Of a stretch of 51,991 nt of DNA, positions 17,533 through 25,006 are shown in pieces. The DNA comes from REBR01 sp033721915 (GTDB lineage: Bacteria; Pseudomonadota; Gammaproteobacteria; Pseudomonadales; Oleiphilaceae). The notes under the pieces were generated by a model, which did no database searches, was not told the DNA's origin, and was given only the letters and a program-made list of their open reading frames with translations. The translations under genes and the position numbers were made by a program. Each line of letters opens with the position of its first letter. The stretch's first letter is position 1. Where the stretch lies: positions 1 through 51,991 of the forward strand of contig JAWWAC010000017.1 in the NCBI GenBank assembly GCA_033721915.1, in the 5' to 3' direction.

Positions 17533-18012
17533 ATGACCATCGACATTGGCCAGTCCATTCCCGACGTATCACTGTTCACCAACGGCCCCAAGGGGCCGGA
17601 GCCGATCAGCACGGGCGATTTTTTCAAGGGCCGTAAGGTGGTCCTCTTTGGTGTGCCCGGTGCCTTTACGCCGGGTTGCTCCAACGCCCATATGCCGGGC
17701 TTTGTGGTCAGTGCCGACAAGCTGAAAGAGAAAGGGGTGGACGCCATTGCCTGCGTGGCCGTGAACGACGCCTTTGTGCTGGACGCCTGGCAGAAGAATC
17801 AGAACGCCGAGAACATCACCATGCTGGCGGACGGCAATGCCGAACTGGCAAGGGCACTGGGCCTGGATATGGACGGCAGCGGATTTGGCCTTGGGACACG
17901 CTGTCAGCGTTTTGCCCTGATCGCCGAGGACGGGGTGGTGCGCTACCTGGGTGTGGACCCCAAGGGCGTTGACAAGAGCGCGGCGGATACGGTGCTGGCC
18001 CAGCTGGACTGA
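17533..18012 (+). CDS. Peroxiredoxin, Prx5 type
   Basis: A 159-residue thiol peroxidase of the Prx5 class, which reduces H2O2 and alkyl hydroperoxides. The peroxidatic cysteine is Cys49 in PGAFTPGCSNAH, with the Thr/Pro of that motif in place. Other cysteines lie at about 74 (AIACVAVND) and 121 (TRCQRF). Whether one of them resolves the disulfide is not clear. No signal peptide is seen, so it is cytoplasmic. The size and the block AVNDAFVLDAWQK are typical of the class. A weak AGAGAG site precedes the ATG. It converges on the dehydrogenase gene, with a 12-bp hairpin between. Confidence 0.92.
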   Translation: MTIDIGQSIPDVSLFTNGPKGPEPISTGDFFKGRKVVLFGVPGAFTPGCSNAHMPGFVVSADKLKEKGVDAIACVAVNDAFVLDAWQKNQNAENITMLADGNAELARALGLDMDGSGFGLGTRCQRFALIAEDGVVRYLGVDPKGVDKSAADTVLAQLD

Positions 18013-18040
18013 GCCACTCCTTTCGCCCTGTAGGGTAAGG

Positions 18041-18071
18041 ACTGCGACACCCCGGACACGGGTGTCGCAGT
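18041..18071. terminator. Perfect hairpin between convergent genes
   Basis: ACTGCGACACCC (18041-18052) and GGGTGTCGCAGT (18060-18071) form a 12-bp perfect stem with a 7-base loop. No T run follows. It probably serves both converging genes as a terminator or RNA 3' stabiliser. Confidence 0.7.
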
Positions 18072-18085
18072 GGCCGGGCACAGAC

Positions 18086-19507
18086 TCAGTAGCCGATATC
18101 CCGGTAGGAGCGGGAGATCTTCTCGATGGCGATGACATAGGCGGCCATGCGGTAATCGTGGATGCCCGCCATCTCCTGGCGCTTGGCGATAATGGCCTGC
18201 AGTGCCTGGCGCATGCTGTCGTCCAGGCCGGAACGCACCAGGTCAAATTCGTCCGCCCCGCGGGCCAGTTCCTTCTGCAGTGACTCCGACACACTTTTCC
18301 CGGTGGACTCCTCAATGGCCTCAATGATGCGCTGGCCACGGGCTTCGTGAAAGCGCTTCTCCATGCGGCCGAAACGCACATGGGCCAGGTTACGGATCCA
18401 CTCGAAGTAGGAGACGATGACACCGCCGGCGTTGCAGTAGGCATCGGGGATGATCTCAACCCCCCGGTCCCGCAGCAGGGCATCGGCGGCGAAGGTAACC
18501 GGGCCGTTGGCGGCCTCGGCAATCAGTTGGGTCTGGATGCGGGGGGCGTTCTCCTCGTGAATGACCCCTTCCAGTGCGGCGGGAATCAGGATGTCGCACT
18601 CCTGTTCCAGCACGGCGGCGCCGTCACTGTGGAATTTTGCGCCGGGGAAGCCCTTGACGCCGCCGTGCAGCTCCAGATGGCGGCTGACGGTGGCCACATC
18701 CAGCCCTTCCGGGTTCACGATGGCCCCGTCCCGCTCGATAATGGCGGTGATCAGTGCCCTGTCTTCGGTCTGCAGGAAGTGGGCGGCGTGGTAGCCCACA
18801 TTACCCAGCCCCTGGACGATAATGCGCTTGCCACGGAGTGAGCCGCTCATGCCGGCGCGGCTGACTTCCTCCGGGTGGCGGAAGAATTCCCGCAGTGCGT
18901 ACTGCACACCACGCCCGGTGGCCTCGTTACGGCCACGCACGCCACCGTGTTCCACCGGCTTGCCGGTGATAGCCCCCATGTAATTGATGTCGTCCGGGAA
19001 CAGCTGGCGGTAGGTGTCCACCATCCAGCCCATCTCACGGGGGCCCGTGCCCATATCCGGTGCCGGCACGTTCTTGGCGGGGCTGAGGTAGCCCTTGTTA
19101 ATCAGCTCACGGGCCAAGCGCCGTGAGATGGCCACCATCTGCTTGCGGCTGTACTGGCGCGGGTCGACAATCAGCCCGCCCTTGGAGCCGCCGAAGGGCA
19201 CGTCCACAATGGCGCACTTGTAGGTCATCAGCGCCGCCAGGGCTTCCACCTCATTCTGGTCCACCTGCAGGGCAAAGCGGATGCCCCCCTTGGTGGGCAG
19301 GCGGTGGTCGCTGTGCACCGCACGCCAGCCGGTGAACATCTCAGGGCGGCCGTCAATCTCCACCGGAAAGGACACCTGCAGCACCGAGGCGCAGGTTTTC
19401 AGGGCATCCCCCATGCCGTCTTCCAGATTCATCAGGGCAATGGCGCTGTCCACCATATGCTCCACACTCTGGCGGAAAGACAGGCCCGCTGCGGGTTGCT
19501 CGCTCAT
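18086..19507 (-). CDS. Glu/Leu/Phe/Val-family amino acid dehydrogenase
   Basis: A 473-residue NAD(P)-dependent oxidative deaminase of the GDH/LeuDH superfamily. The substrate-site lysine segment is HRLPTKGGIRFA, the catalytic lysine is in AALMTYKCAIVDVPFGGSKG, and the aspartate motif is VPAPDMGTGPREMGW. The Rossmann coenzyme motif is GLGNVGYHAAHF. NAAGNGPV-like IAEAANGPVTFAAD completes the signature. The closest type by motifs is NAD-type glutamate dehydrogenase, but substrate is not settled by sequence reading. The ATG at 19507 follows GGGAG; the upstream in-frame extension has no homology. The LexA-like regulator gene lies 151 bases upstream on the same strand and could control it. Confidence 0.88.
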   Translation of the reverse strand: MSEQPAAGLSFRQSVEHMVDSAIALMNLEDGMGDALKTCASVLQVSFPVEIDGRPEMFTGWRAVHSDHRLPTKGGIRFALQVDQNEVEALAALMTYKCAIVDVPFGGSKGGLIVDPRQYSRKQMVAISRRLARELINKGYLSPAKNVPAPDMGTGPREMGWMVDTYRQLFPDDINYMGAITGKPVEHGGVRGRNEATGRGVQYALREFFRHPEEVSRAGMSGSLRGKRIIVQGLGNVGYHAAHFLQTEDRALITAIIERDGAIVNPEGLDVATVSRHLELHGGVKGFPGAKFHSDGAAVLEQECDILIPAALEGVIHEENAPRIQTQLIAEAANGPVTFAADALLRDRGVEIIPDAYCNAGGVIVSYFEWIRNLAHVRFGRMEKRFHEARGQRIIEAIEESTGKSVSESLQKELARGADEFDLVRSGLDDSMRQALQAIIAKRQEMAGIHDYRMAAYVIAIEKISRSYRDIGY

Positions 19508-19658
19508 GGTTTTGCTCCCGGTGTTGTGGTTGTCGGTCAGGCGCTTGTCTTCAGACGTTAGCCTCTGCCCGACCGGACTGCAACCGCACGGCCAGTGTGC
19601 CGTCCGGGTCATTCGTTGACCTTCTGCGAGAATCCGGGGGCCCTGGGCCGGCGGGGCG

Positions 19659-20318
19659 CTAACACAGCACCGACCACCAGAACACGCGGCCAATCACCCG
19701 CCGGGAGTGGGACTCGTACTCATCCGGGTACTGGTCACTGGCAAACACCAGTCGCAACCCCTGGGCGCCCTGGCGGAAGAGATGGCAGACCCGCAGCTGG
19801 CCATTGTGGTCCAGCACGTAGAGCTCACCATCGCGCACCCGGGCACTGGCCCGGTCAAAGGCCACCACGGCGCCACTGGGCAGCACCGGGTGCATGCGCT
19901 GGTCGTGAATCAGGGTAAAGGAGGCGTTGGCGGCATCCACACGGGCCAGTCCCAGCAGGTGCTGGCTGAAACGCAGTGTGACGTGGCGGCTTTGGGGGTC
20001 CAGGCAGGGCAGGAAGACATCGTCATCGATGGCCGGTGTGCCGGAGACGCCTTCCTGCAGCTGCCAGTGCAATGCGGAGGGGGGCTCCGGGTCGTAGCTC
20101 ACATCCTCGCCGGTCCAGAGCCAGGCCTGGGAGACATTCAGTGCCCGTGCCAGATGGCGGATATCGGAGGAGCGGGGCTCGCGTATGCCCCGCTCGTAGT
20201 TCGAGATCCGGCTCTGGCCGGACCAGCCACAGAGGCCTGCCAGTTCCGGCTGGGTAAGGCCCGCGCGACGTCTTGCGTGCCGGATCCGGCGACCAATCGT
20301 GTCCATACTGGCATCCAT
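19659..20318 (-). CDS. XRE/LexA-like repressor without S24 catalytic dyad
   Basis: A 219-residue protein with an XRE helix-turn-helix at the N-terminus (RRRAGLTQPELAGLCGWSGQSRISNYERG) and a C-terminal peptidase-S24-like fold, as in phage cI and LexA. In cleavable members the active serine is in a D-S-M-x-P motif and the lysine about forty residues on, near K-x-x-x-x-E/R-x-L. Here the first reads DQRMHPVLPSGAVV, with Arg in the serine position, and the second reads GQLRVCHLF without the lysine. Self-cleavage is therefore unlikely and the fold may only dimerise. AAGGAG lies very close to the first ATG, with a second ATG twelve bases inside. Two perfect dyads (20345-20359 and 20402-20412) flank the divergent promoter region. 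Confidence 0.8.
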   Translation of the reverse strand: MDASMDTIGRRIRHARRRAGLTQPELAGLCGWSGQSRISNYERGIREPRSSDIRHLARALNVSQAWLWTGEDVSYDPEPPSALHWQLQEGVSGTPAIDDDVFLPCLDPQSRHVTLRFSQHLLGLARVDAANASFTLIHDQRMHPVLPSGAVVAFDRASARVRDGELYVLDHNGQLRVCHLFRQGAQGLRLVFASDQYPDEYESHSRRVIGRVFWWSVLC

Positions 20319-20344
20319 TCTCCTTTTTGGTGCTGCTGTGTTCT

Positions 20345-20359
20345 AACACTCTTTGTGTT
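20345..20359. promoter_or_regulatory. Perfect dyad AACAC-N5-GTGTT
   Basis: AACAC at 20345-20349 and GTGTT at 20355-20359, in the divergent gap upstream of the XRE/LexA-like gene. The size and position fit an autoregulatory operator. Confidence 0.5.
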
Positions 20360-20401
20360 GCTTGCCTAACGACAAAATGTGTAATAAGGTAAAATTTCAA
20401 A

Positions 20402-20412
20402 CACGCTGCGTG
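20402..20412. promoter_or_regulatory. Perfect dyad CACGC-N1-GCGTG
   Basis: CACGC and GCGTG with one base between, just before the ribosome site of the gene at 20428. Together with the dyad at 20345 it brackets the AT-rich core (TAATAAGGTAAAAT) that should hold the promoter. Confidence 0.4.
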
Positions 20413-20427
20413 ATTCAAGGAGGAGTC

Positions 20428-20925
20428 ATGACCGTGAATCAGGGAGATCACCCGCCCGAAAACCGACCTGGAAACATCCCGGATAAAGCAGCCGCAAAAA
20501 CGCCCCGGAAAGCGCTGAAAGAAGAACCGCGACAAAGCCCGGAAAGGCGGCCGCGTCACCGACGACCCTCAACGGGGGGCGGGGCCTGGAGACGGCCCAT
20601 TAGGGCGTTGGCGGCACGGCGTGGTTACCAGGGTCAGTGTGAGAGAGCCTGGGTGGCCCAGCGCTGGATCGAGGGGGACATTGCCCGTGGTGTTCTGCCG
20701 CCGGATGTGGGCAGCTTCAACGGCCTGCACGCCTATGTGGACGGCCACGACTACCTGTTCGACAAATACCTGGGGGAGAAAAAAATCGGCGCCCGTGAGC
20801 AGTGGCAGTCCTGGAGTCTGCAGGAGCTGATTGACCACATTGCCCCGGTGTGTGAAGCGGTGGATCACTGGCTGAAGCTGGGGCGCCGTGGCAATGTCAT
20901 TGATTACCTCAGGCCGCGGGAGTGA
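20428..20925 (+). CDS. Unrecognised cytoplasmic protein with basic N-terminal tail
   Basis: A 165-residue protein that I do not recognise. The first 70 residues are rich in Pro, Arg and Lys and likely disordered (PRKALKEEPRQSPERRPRHR). The folded part begins at about residue 70 with ARRGYQGQCERAWVAQRWIE and continues FNGLHAYVDGHDYLFDKYLG to an end with VNxID-like NVIDYLRPRE. There is no signal peptide or membrane segment. A strong AAGGAGGAG site precedes the ATG at 20428. It is divergent from the LexA-like repressor and shares its promoter region, so repressor control is plausible. A basic tail could bind nucleic acid, but this is a guess. Confidence 0.6.
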   Translation: MTVNQGDHPPENRPGNIPDKAAAKTPRKALKEEPRQSPERRPRHRRPSTGGGAWRRPIRALAARRGYQGQCERAWVAQRWIEGDIARGVLPPDVGSFNGLHAYVDGHDYLFDKYLGEKKIGAREQWQSWSLQELIDHIAPVCEAVDHWLKLGRRGNVIDYLRPRE

Positions 20926-21053
20926 CAGGGGCGAGGTGCCACGGCAGCGGGTCAAACCCTGTTGTGGGGCAACCGGCTCAGGCCGCCGTCATCAATCTGA
21001 CATAAAACCGCCATAAACTCGGTACTGAGCCCAATCACCTGACCGGGGCGCAG

Positions 21054-21063
21054 TGCCTGTCCC
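21054..21063. repeat. Single TGCCTGTCCC copy
   Basis: TGCCTGTCCC at 21054-21063, continuing GGTCCCAAT, the same extended form (GTGCCTGTCCC then GTTCCAA-like) seen at 458. It is 62 bases upstream of the lipoprotein gene. Confidence 0.85.
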
Positions 21064-21125
21064 GGTCCCAATGCCATTAACGGGCCCGCGGGATACGGGG
21101 CCCACGAAACTGCGCGGAGAGTACC

Positions 21126-21923
21126 ATGCTGCATAAATCCCTGGTTCCTGCCGGACTCAGCCTGCTGATGCTGATGGGCGCTGTCGGTTGTTCCACACAG
21201 AATGAGCAGGCGACGCCCGAGGCGGACGCACTAAGCACCACCAGCCAGTCCCAGTCCGAATCCGGACCCTTTGCCAAGCCCGGTTTCCGGGTGTCCCTGG
21301 AGGACAGCCGCCTCTGGGTACTGCGCGGTGATCAGGAAAAGTCCGAAAAGCACGCCACCCTGATCGGCGCCGGCCCACAGGGCATGACCGTCAAGGCGCC
21401 GGATCGCGAGACGGCACTGGCCTACCTCACACAGAAGCCGGGTTTTAAGGTGGAGATTGAGGATGGACGCCTTTGGGTTCTGCGTGACGGGCAGGAGAAA
21501 AGCGAGAAACACGCCACCCTGATCGGTGCCGGTCCCATGGGCATGACGGTGAAAGCACTGGATCGTGAAACCGCCCTGGCGTACCTGGCCGCCCGTGAGG
21601 GCTTCCGCACGGACATCGAGGACGGGCGCCTGTGGGTGCTGAAAGGCGATCAGGAAAAGAGCGAAAAGCACGCCACACTGATCGGCGCCGGCCCCCAGGA
21701 CATGACCATCAAGGCACTGGACCGGGAGACGGTGCTGGAATATCTGGGCAGCAAACCCGGTTTCCGGGTCACACTGGAGGACAATCGTCTCTGGGTGCTC
21801 AGGCCCGGGCAGAAAATGAGCGAAAAGCACGTGACCCTGATCGGTGAAGGCCCACAGGGGGTCTCACTGAAAGCCCTGGATATGGACACCCTTCAGGCCT
21901 ACCAGGGCACCACGGTTTACTGA
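21126..21923 (+). CDS. Lipoprotein of four tandem 53-residue repeats
   Basis: A 265-residue predicted lipoprotein. The signal MLHKSLVPAGLSLLMLMGAVGC ends in a lipobox with Cys22 (described in two parts: n-region and L-M-G-A-V-G-C). A short Ser/Gln-rich linker follows, then four repeats of exactly 53 residues at 51-103, 104-156, 157-209 and 210-262 (DNA period 159 bases from 21276). The unit is K/R-x-G-F-x-V-x-x-E-D-x-R-L-W-V-L, then a charged QEKSEKHATLIG stretch, then AGPxGMTVKA and DRETALAYL. Similar single units occur, as far as I recall, in uncharacterised marine gammaproteobacterial proteins. No function is assigned. Repeats 2 and 3 are most alike, suggesting recent internal duplication. 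The ATG follows CGGAGAG. Confidence 0.8.
   Translation: MLHKSLVPAGLSLLMLMGAVGCSTQNEQATPEADALSTTSQSQSESGPFAKPGFRVSLEDSRLWVLRGDQEKSEKHATLIGAGPQGMTVKAPDRETALAYLTQKPGFKVEIEDGRLWVLRDGQEKSEKHATLIGAGPMGMTVKALDRETALAYLAAREGFRTDIEDGRLWVLKGDQEKSEKHATLIGAGPQDMTIKALDRETVLEYLGSKPGFRVTLEDNRLWVLRPGQKMSEKHVTLIGEGPQGVSLKALDMDTLQAYQGTTVY
21276..21911 (+). repeat. Four in-frame 159-base repeats coding 53 residues each
   Basis: Units start at 21276, 21435, 21594 and 21753. The most conserved stretch encodes EKSEKHATLIGAGP in units 1 to 3. Divergence among the units is mainly silent or conservative at the protein level. The fourth unit is the most diverged (KMSEKHVTLIGEGP). Confidence 0.85.
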
Positions 21924-21987
21924 CCCGCCAACGGCTCTTGCCGGAAAGGACAGGGCGGCTCCCTCCCGGGGGGCCGCCATGTCTGCG

Positions 21988-22392
21988 TTACTGGCCGGTA
22001 TGGGCTGGCACCTGCCGGATCCGCCCCTTCTCATCAATGGCCACAAAGACAAACAGGGCGTCCGTGACCTTGCGCGCCTTTTGCGCCGTGGGATCACGGG
22101 TCCAGACTTCCACATGGATCTTCATGGAGCTGCTGCCCACGTCTTCCAGTGAGGTATAAAAGCTCACCTCACTGCCCACCCGCACCGGAGAGAGAAACTC
22201 CATGCGGTCCATCGCCACGGTGGCGGTGCGCCCCTGGGCCAGGCGCCCGGCGGTGGCGCCGGCGGCCAGGTCCATCTGCTGGACCAGCCAGCCGGCGTAC
22301 ACGTCGCCATTGGCATTGGTGTCGCCGCTGAGGGGAATCAGCTGCAGGGCCAGCTGACCACGGGGCTGGGGTTGTTCGCCGGGTTTTTGCAT
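21988..22392 (-). CDS. YciA/BFIT-type acyl-CoA thioesterase
   Basis: A 134-residue hotdog acyl-CoA thioesterase. The family pattern is TNANGDVYAGWLVQQMDLAAGATAG (the conserved N-x-x-G-D-x-F/Y-G-G/W, with Asp), then VAMDRMEFLSPVRVGSEVSFY and VEVWTRD. The C-terminal ALFVFVAIDEKGRIRQVP is typical of YciA. It hydrolyses acyl-CoA in the cytoplasm; in relatives the chain range is broad. The ATG at 22392 follows an AGGA at a suitable distance; the upstream in-frame extension has no homology. It is convergent with the repeat lipoprotein gene, and the gap has a GC-rich hairpin (about 21954-21978). Confidence 0.88.
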   Translation of the reverse strand: MQKPGEQPQPRGQLALQLIPLSGDTNANGDVYAGWLVQQMDLAAGATAGRLAQGRTATVAMDRMEFLSPVRVGSEVSFYTSLEDVGSSSMKIHVEVWTRDPTAQKARKVTDALFVFVAIDEKGRIRQVPAHTGQ

Positions 22393-22543
22393 AGAGGCGG
22401 TTCCTGAATGATGGGGGTAGTGCCTGAATGGCCGGGACCCTGGCATGCAGTCCGGAACCATCGCGGTGCAGTATAGCCCGACTTTGGCAGATTGCCGGCC
22501 TGTTGCAAAAACCGGCACTCTGTCACCCGCCATCCGGGGTCAT

Positions 22544-22894
22544 TCAGGCCGGGTAAGGGGGCCATCCCAGGGGTTTACCGGCCAGTACGTGCAGGTGGAT
22601 GTGGTGCACCGACTGGCCACCGTGCTCACCGCAGTTCATCACGGTGCGGTAGCCGTCTTCGGCAAAGCCCAGCTTGCGGGCCAGGTGGGCGGCGGTGAGG
22701 TACAGGTGGCCCACCAGCTCCCGGTCCGCCTCGGTGAGATCGTTGATGGTGGCGATGGGTTTCAGGGGGATCACCAGTAGGTGTTCCGGCGCCTGCGGGT
22801 GGATATCCCGGAAGGCCAGGCAGCGCTCGTCTTCATAGACAATATCGGCGGGAATGTCCCGGTTGATGATCTTGCTGAAAATGGTATCGGCCAT
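22544..22894 (-). CDS. HIT family protein (HinT-like)
   Basis: A 116-residue histidine-triad nucleotide phosphoramidase/hydrolase. The HIT motif is HHIHLHVL (H-x-H-x-H) near the C-terminus. The N-terminal part IFSKIINRDIPADIVYEDERCLAFRDIHPQAPEHLLVIP contains the nucleotide-binding strand block, written here in segments. The family cleaves AMP-lysine or AMP-amine phosphoramidates. AAGGAA precedes the ATG. It follows the UbiF-like gene by 42 bases on the same strand and may share its transcript. Confidence 0.93.
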   Translation of the reverse strand: MADTIFSKIINRDIPADIVYEDERCLAFRDIHPQAPEHLLVIPLKPIATINDLTEADRELVGHLYLTAAHLARKLGFAEDGYRTVMNCGEHGGQSVHHIHLHVLAGKPLGWPPYPA

Positions 22895-22936
22895 GTCGTG
22901 TTTCCTTACTCTCGGCGGTGGATCAGTGTCCCGGGG

Positions 22937-24238
22937 TCAGCTGGCGGACTGGGCGTTCAGTGGCCACCGTCGCAACAGGGTTTTGACCGGTTGCGACAGG
23001 CGGCTGTCCAGCCCCATGGCGTAGCGGGCCACCTCATTGCGGGCCGGTGACAGGGCACCGGCCAGCCCCAGGCTCAGGTTGCGCAGCAGCCACAATGGCG
23101 GATGCGCGTTGCTGAATCCATGGTAGAACAAATCCATGGCGCTCATCATCAGTCGGTTCTCCGGGCGTCGCTCGGCCTCGTAGGCGGCCAGCAGCGCGCT
23201 CTCCCCCGGGTCCCCCTGGCGCCGCCGGGCCTGTCTCAGCAGCTCGCCCAGGCAGCGGGCATCCTGCAGCCCCAGGTTCAGGCCCTGGCCGGCCAGTGGG
23301 TTGATGGTGTGGGCGGCATCCCCCACCAGCACCACGCGGCCCCGGTGATACTGATGGGCGTGCTGGCGGGCGATGGGAAACCGTCCCCTGGCCGGCAGCG
23401 CCTCAATGGCTGGCAGTGCGGAGGGGAAGTGGCGGTTGATCTCAGCGATCAGGGCCTCTTCCGGCAGCCCCTGCAGTCGGTCCAGTGTGGCGGGCTGGTC
23501 ATACCACACCAGTGAGCCCCAGCACTGGCCGTTGAGTGTGGGCAGAGGCAGGTAGGCCCTGGGCCCCTGTGGTGTGAACATCTGCCAGGTGATGTCCTGT
23601 GGTGGCCCGGCGTGGGCAACGGTCATGACCATGGCCTGCTGTGGGTACTGGTCACGGCTGGTGCCGATGCCTGCCAGCTGGCGTGTCAGTGAGGCGGCGC
23701 CGTCTGCGGCCACCACCAGAGAGGCGTTCAGCGTCCTGTCCTCAAGGTGTACCCGGACCCGGTCTTCCAGTGGCTCCAGCCCGCTGACACTGGCCGGTGC
23801 CAGCAGCGTGGTCCGCCCGTCCTGCTCCAGTGCCTGCCATAGTGCGCTCTGGGTCAGGGCGTTTTCCACCACATGGCCCAGCTGGGCCCGCCCCAGGTCC
23901 GCCGCATCAAAGGTGGTGCGGGCCTGTGAGGCCAGTCGTGACAGGGCGGGAATCTGTGACAGGGGTTGCGGTGTCTGCTCCCACACGGACATGCGGCGGA
24001 AGGGGGCGAAGCGCCTGGACTCGATGGACGGCCAGACGTCCAGCTCGCGCAGCCAGCGTTCACTGGCGGCACTCAGTGCCGAGACCCGCAGATCCGGCTG
24101 TGCGTTGTCGCTGAAAGGCGCCGCTGCGGACTGGTCAACCACCGCCACACGCCATCCGCTCCGGGTCAGGGACAGTGCCAGCGCAGCGCCGACAATGCCG
24201 GCCCCCACCAGGAGTATGTCGTAATCAGTGCTGTTCAT
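22937..24238 (-). CDS. UbiF/UbiH-family FAD-dependent ubiquinone hydroxylase
   Basis: A 433-residue flavoprotein monooxygenase. The N-terminal FAD fold is YDILLVGAGIVGAALALSL, DRVSAL-like DLRVSALS is the second block, VVAADGA the DG motif, and GDAAHTINPLAGQGLNLGLQD the FAD-ribityl motif. This last motif resembles UbiF most closely, though UbiH and UbiI are close relatives. The expected role is a hydroxylation step in aerobic ubiquinone synthesis, with NAD(P)H and O2. Start at 24238 (MNSTDYDILLVG) fits the family N-terminus. HIT gene follows on the same strand. Confidence 0.85.
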   Translation of the reverse strand: MNSTDYDILLVGAGIVGAALALSLTRSGWRVAVVDQSAAAPFSDNAQPDLRVSALSAASERWLRELDVWPSIESRRFAPFRRMSVWEQTPQPLSQIPALSRLASQARTTFDAADLGRAQLGHVVENALTQSALWQALEQDGRTTLLAPASVSGLEPLEDRVRVHLEDRTLNASLVVAADGAASLTRQLAGIGTSRDQYPQQAMVMTVAHAGPPQDITWQMFTPQGPRAYLPLPTLNGQCWGSLVWYDQPATLDRLQGLPEEALIAEINRHFPSALPAIEALPARGRFPIARQHAHQYHRGRVVLVGDAAHTINPLAGQGLNLGLQDARCLGELLRQARRRQGDPGESALLAAYEAERRPENRLMMSAMDLFYHGFSNAHPPLWLLRNLSLGLAGALSPARNEVARYAMGLDSRLSQPVKTLLRRWPLNAQSAS

Positions 24239-24281
24239 AATGGCCCCGGAGTCCCGTGCTGAGACCCTAATGCTAATGCAT

Positions 24282-24315
24282 CCGCCGCCGCCGGAACAGT
24301 GCCCGGCGGCGGCGG
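24282..24315. terminator. Strong GC hairpin downstream of YbaK gene
   Basis: CCGCCGCCGCCGG (24282-24294) and CCGGCGGCGGCGG (24303-24315) form a 13-bp perfect stem around eight bases. It lies between the YbaK stop (24321) and the UbiF-like start. There is no T run. Confidence 0.6.
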
Positions 24316-24320
24316 GGGGC

Positions 24321-24854
24321 TTAGCTGGCCTGGGCTTTGCGCTGGCGGGCGGACTTGCCGTTCAGCCAGGCGGGCTTTTTGCTGCCGGGGCGGATAAAGC
24401 CCTGGTTGATTTCCACCGGTCGCACCAGGCGCAGATAATCGCGCATGGCGATCTGCATGGCTTCCGTGTGGCTGCCCGCGGCAAAGGTGATCTGTGACTG
24501 CAGTGTCAATGTCTCGCTGCAGTAGACCTCCATGCCGAAGAGGTTGCCGAAGGGGGGCATGGCGCCCACCTCGCAGTGCGGGAAACGGTCCTTGAAGTCC
24601 TCCTCCTCGGCCAGCTCGATCAGGTCGCTGTTGAGGGTGTCGCTCAGGCGGTCCCAGCGGATGCGGAAGTTGGCCGGCATCACCAGCATGGCCATTTTGC
24701 CATCCAGCAGGATGATGATGGTCTTGGCCACCTGGTCGGCGGGCACCTGGCAGTGCTGGGCCAGTGACTGGGCGGTAAAGCCGGGTGGGTGGTTGATGCA
24801 GTGATAGGGAATGGATTCAGTATCGAGTACGTCTTTCAGCGTCTGAACGGGCAT
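24321..24854 (-). CDS. YbaK/ProX-type aminoacyl-tRNA deacylase domain protein
   Basis: A 177-residue protein with the YbaK/aminoacyl-tRNA-synthetase-associated domain. Members edit mischarged tRNAs (Cys-tRNAPro or Ala-tRNAPro). The block KTIIILLDGKMAMLVMPANF contains the editing-site lysine of K-T-I/L, and FPHCEVGAMPPFG the G-x-x-P-P-F/W-G segment; YCSETLTLQSQITFAAGSHTEAM follows. The tail PAWLNGKSARQRKAQAS is basic and not part of the domain. Minus-strand gene, upstream of the UbiF-like gene and separated from it by a GC hairpin. Confidence 0.88.
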   Translation of the reverse strand: MPVQTLKDVLDTESIPYHCINHPPGFTAQSLAQHCQVPADQVAKTIIILLDGKMAMLVMPANFRIRWDRLSDTLNSDLIELAEEEDFKDRFPHCEVGAMPPFGNLFGMEVYCSETLTLQSQITFAAGSHTEAMQIAMRDYLRLVRPVEINQGFIRPGSKKPAWLNGKSARQRKAQAS

Positions 24855-25006
24855 GGCTGAACCTCCAACCGGAATCGGGAAGTGTCCACCGCTGTCCGGT
24901 GAACACGCCTGATTTGAGCCTAGCCCAATGTGCCCGCAAACGGGTAGTCGGAATGGTTAAATAATGTGCAGCTGAGAACCGGTCAGCATAAACGCCCCGC
25001 CATGGC

